Positions 1 to 5,127 of a DNA stretch of 5,127 nt are shown here, piece by piece. Source of the DNA: an uncultured Planctomycetaceae bacterium (GTDB lineage: Bacteria; Planctomycetota; Planctomycetia; Planctomycetales; Planctomycetaceae); contig CAIUHT010000745.1 in NCBI GenBank assembly GCA_903898975.1, forward strand, positions 1 through 5,127. The letters run 5' to 3'. The translations under genes and the position numbers were made by a program. Numbering within the stretch: position 1 is the stretch's first letter; every line of letters begins with the position of its first letter. The notes under the pieces were generated by a model. That model searched no databases, had not been told where the DNA came from, and saw only the letters and a program-made list of their open reading frames with translations.

Positions 1-3979
<3,979 letters not shown>

Positions 3980-3984
3980 AGGGA

Positions 3985-3988
3985 CTCC
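3985..3988 (-). promoter_or_regulatory. Ribosome binding site of the kinase gene
   Basis: GGAG (within CTGGAG) lies 5 nt upstream of the GTG at 3979. It is the only Shine-Dalgarno-like match between the sigma stop and the kinase body, and it decides the start, since no in-frame ATG occurs until well into the coding region. Confidence 0.6.
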
Positions 3989-4015
3989 AGCGGAATCCAG
4001 GAGAGCGAGCCAGCG

Positions 4016-4639
4016 TCAGCGGGACTGTGGGTCGCGAGCCCGAAGTCTTTCGAAAAAGATTCCCAATCTGCGCATCACGGTGCGCTGCGACAACTGGTTC
4101 CGTTCGGCAATTTCTTCCAGCGTGTGCCCCATGATGCGGTCGCACACCAGGTCTTGCAGGGCAGGATCGGTCAAGTCGGGGGAGAGACTCAGCAGCAACT
4201 GCCGCAGTGCCGCCTCGTCGGCCGGACCCCGGTCGCTCAATCGCGGCTGCAATACCTCCTGGTTCAACATCTCGCTGGTGTTGGTCGAGAGTTCGGAAAA
4301 GGCCGCCACCCGGCCCGCCCCCCGCTTCAGGGAATGGTGCCGGCGCTGGTGATCGACCGTGATCCGCTCCACCAGCATCGTCAGCACGCGGATCAGGTCG
4401 TCCCGGTTTCGCAGGCGGGCGAAAGACCGGCTCCGCAGCCCCAGGAAGAAATCCTGGAAGACCTCCTGGGCCAGATCTTCGGCGGTCAGTGTCCGCCGCA
4501 GGTTCCCCTTCAGCCGCGAATCACACGCGGCGACCACCTGGTCGATATACCGCTCCCACAGCTTGCGGGACGCGTCCAAACCATGAACCTCGGCATCGAT
4601 CCAGTCGCTCACCGAGGACTGCTGCAGGAACTCGCTCAC
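4016..4639 (-). CDS. ECF-type RNA polymerase sigma factor (planctomycete kinase-associated type)
   Basis: This 207-residue sigma factor should direct RNA polymerase to a dedicated promoter set in the cytoplasm. Region 2 spans about residues 25-100 and contains the core-binding stretch TAEDLAQEVFQDFF (52-65), followed by the DHQRR end of region 2.4 (96-100). A linker (about 103-140) rich in Ser/Thr around 115-122 leads to region 4 (about 145-200), whose helix-turn-helix reads GHTLEEIAERNQLSQRTV (171-188). Length and the two-domain layout fit ECF factors of the Sigma70_ECF kind common in Planctomycetes; regions 1 and 3 are absent as usual. The start is GTG at 4639-4637; an in-frame TGA at 4645-4643 rules out a longer form. 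The stop is TGA at 4018-4016. The kinase gene begins 36 nt downstream on the same strand, and no anti-sigma gene is visible, which suggests control by phosphorylation. Thr52 stands where an acidic residue is usual in ECF region 2.2. The exact ECF subgroup cannot be set by eye. Confidence 0.95.
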   Translation of the reverse strand: MSEFLQQSSVSDWIDAEVHGLDASRKLWERYIDQVVAACDSRLKGNLRRTLTAEDLAQEVFQDFFLGLRSRSFARLRNRDDLIRVLTMLVERITVDHQRRHHSLKRGAGRVAAFSELSTNTSEMLNQEVLQPRLSDRGPADEAALRQLLLSLSPDLTDPALQDLVCDRIMGHTLEEIAERNQLSQRTVMRRLGIFFERLRARDPQSR

Positions 4640-4649
4640 CGATCACACG

Positions 4650-4655
4650 CCCCCC
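4650..4655 (-). promoter_or_regulatory. Weak G-run ribosome binding site of the sigma gene
   Basis: A run of six G on the minus strand sits 10 nt upstream of the GTG at 4639. It is not a canonical AGGAGG and the spacing is long, so it is at best a weak site. It is listed because nothing better is visible upstream of this start. Confidence 0.3.
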
Positions 4656-4687
4656 AAAGGCGACACCAGCTTCCGATCCCGTTCTGA

Positions 4688-4702
4688 GGACTCACAAAGT
4701 CC
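4688..4702 (-). promoter_or_regulatory. Small inverted repeat in the sigma leader
   Basis: A perfect 5-bp inverted repeat with a 5-nt loop (GGACT, loop, AGTCC) lies about 50 nt upstream of the sigma start. It could form a small hairpin in the leader RNA or act as an operator half-site pair. No T-run follows, so it is not an intrinsic terminator. A stem this short can occur by chance. Confidence 0.2.
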
Positions 4703-4724
4703 AGCCGAGAGCGTACCGACTTCC

Positions 4725-4775
4725 CCCTTAGAAAAGCAAATCTAGTTTACGAAATCTGGAACGGTTGGAAGGCCG
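4725..4775 (-). promoter_or_regulatory. AT-rich, promoter-like patch upstream of the sigma-kinase operon
   Basis: This is the clearest AT-rich dip in an otherwise very GC-rich window. On the minus strand it contains TTTCGTAAACTAGATTTG. TAAACT and TAGATT each match four of six bases of a sigma-70 -10 box, but no well-spaced -35 box is obvious. A start here would give a leader of roughly 100 nt before the GTG at 4639. The location fits a promoter for the operon, possibly recognised by the encoded ECF factor itself, but the elements cannot be assigned by eye. Confidence 0.35.
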
Positions 4776-5127
4776 GGCGTCGCTTGCCCGTGTTGGTTGT
4801 CATCCGCCGTTGCTGGCCCAGCCTCTGTGGACGTGTCCGCTGTTCCCCCGGCCGTTGTTCCCCTGGCCGCGGGTGGCCTCGCCGACTGACCACCCGGCCA
4901 ACTGAACTCCCGGCCGACGGACGCCCCGGTTTGTTCGGCACCACTGTTCGGCCTCGAGGGCTGGTCCCGAGTTTCGGGTTGGTTGCCGTGGTTGTGGGGA
5001 ATTGACCAAGATACGGCCCGGGGAGTGGCCGGTGCCCCGCGCGATGAGTCTCCCCGCACGCGGGCCACGTCCCGCGCGCGGTCCCTCAGCCCCGCGTTCG
5101 CCCGTCCCTGGTCGCCGGGCGCGTGCG
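4742..5127. other. GC-rich region with no assignable gene
   Basis: Nothing recognisable is encoded here. On the minus strand one frame is open from the right edge to a TAG at 4744-4742 and would give a Pro/Gly/Ala/Thr-rich tail ending in TVPDFVN. A second frame is also open from the right edge to a TGA at 4802-4800, and a third is open from about 5085 to just below 4750. None shows a domain. In the first frame the three codon positions do not differ clearly in G+C, unlike the kinase gene. The region could be the low-complexity 3' end of an upstream gene whose body lies off the window, or non-coding spacer. If it is coding, the frame ending at 4742 has the most protein-like mix of acidic and polar residues. 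Confidence 0.5.
4841..4870. repeat. 15-nt tandem duplication
   Basis: Two adjacent 15-nt units, TGTTCCCCCGGCCGT and TGTTCCCCTGGCCGC, differ at two positions. Fifteen is a multiple of three, so the copy would add five residues in any frame (for example a doubled Gly-Glu-Gln-Arg-Pro-like unit in one minus frame). It looks like local slippage in low-complexity DNA. Confidence 0.5.

Noticed and set aside
4124..4687. A 187-residue open frame on the plus strand
   Set aside because: It is antisense to the sigma factor, whose region 2 and region 4 motifs are clear on the minus strand.
4688..4702. The leader hairpin as a transcription terminator of an upstream gene
   Set aside because: The stem is only 5 bp and no T-run follows on either strand.

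Overview
The window is very GC-rich. Its two recognisable genes both lie on the minus strand: an ECF-type sigma factor followed closely by a giant Ser/Thr protein kinase. A solo ECF sigma gene in an operon with a kinase, and a kinase fused to a P-loop ATPase, a short membrane anchor and a long helical region, are both characteristic of Planctomycetes. A high-GC member of that phylum is the best guess, and nothing here narrows it to a genus.

Layout in transcription order (right to left). Positions 5127-4742 hold GC-rich, low-complexity DNA with no gene I can assign; several minus frames are open but none shows a domain. Positions about 4775-4640 contain an AT-richer, promoter-like patch and a leader with a small hairpin. 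Positions 4639-4016 encode a 207-residue ECF sigma factor. After 36 nt, the kinase gene starts with GTG at 3979 and stays open to the left edge. At least 1,326 residues are in view and the C-terminus is missing. I checked this frame codon by codon from 4015 to 2 and found no stop. The long open frames on the plus strand are antisense shadows of this gene.

The kinase polypeptide reads: Ser-rich N-terminus, helical pre-kinase module, complete Hanks-type kinase (about residues 163-425), conserved linker, STAND/AAA-like NTPase with Walker A and B (about 487-800), a helical post-NTPase segment with a signature His-Asp motif, one short hydrophobic segment (about 933-947), and a long presumably soluble helical region that ends at the window edge in a module with a Gly-Tyr-Arg-Pro motif.

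The two proteins probably form a signalling pair in which the kinase senses something through its NTPase or C-terminal region and controls the sigma factor by phosphorylation. No anti-sigma gene is visible. The sigma factor carries Thr52 where ECF factors usually have an acidic residue in region 2.2. This resembles the Vibrio EcfP/PknT system, where threonine phosphorylation restores a missing charge, and it is the most testable idea in the window.
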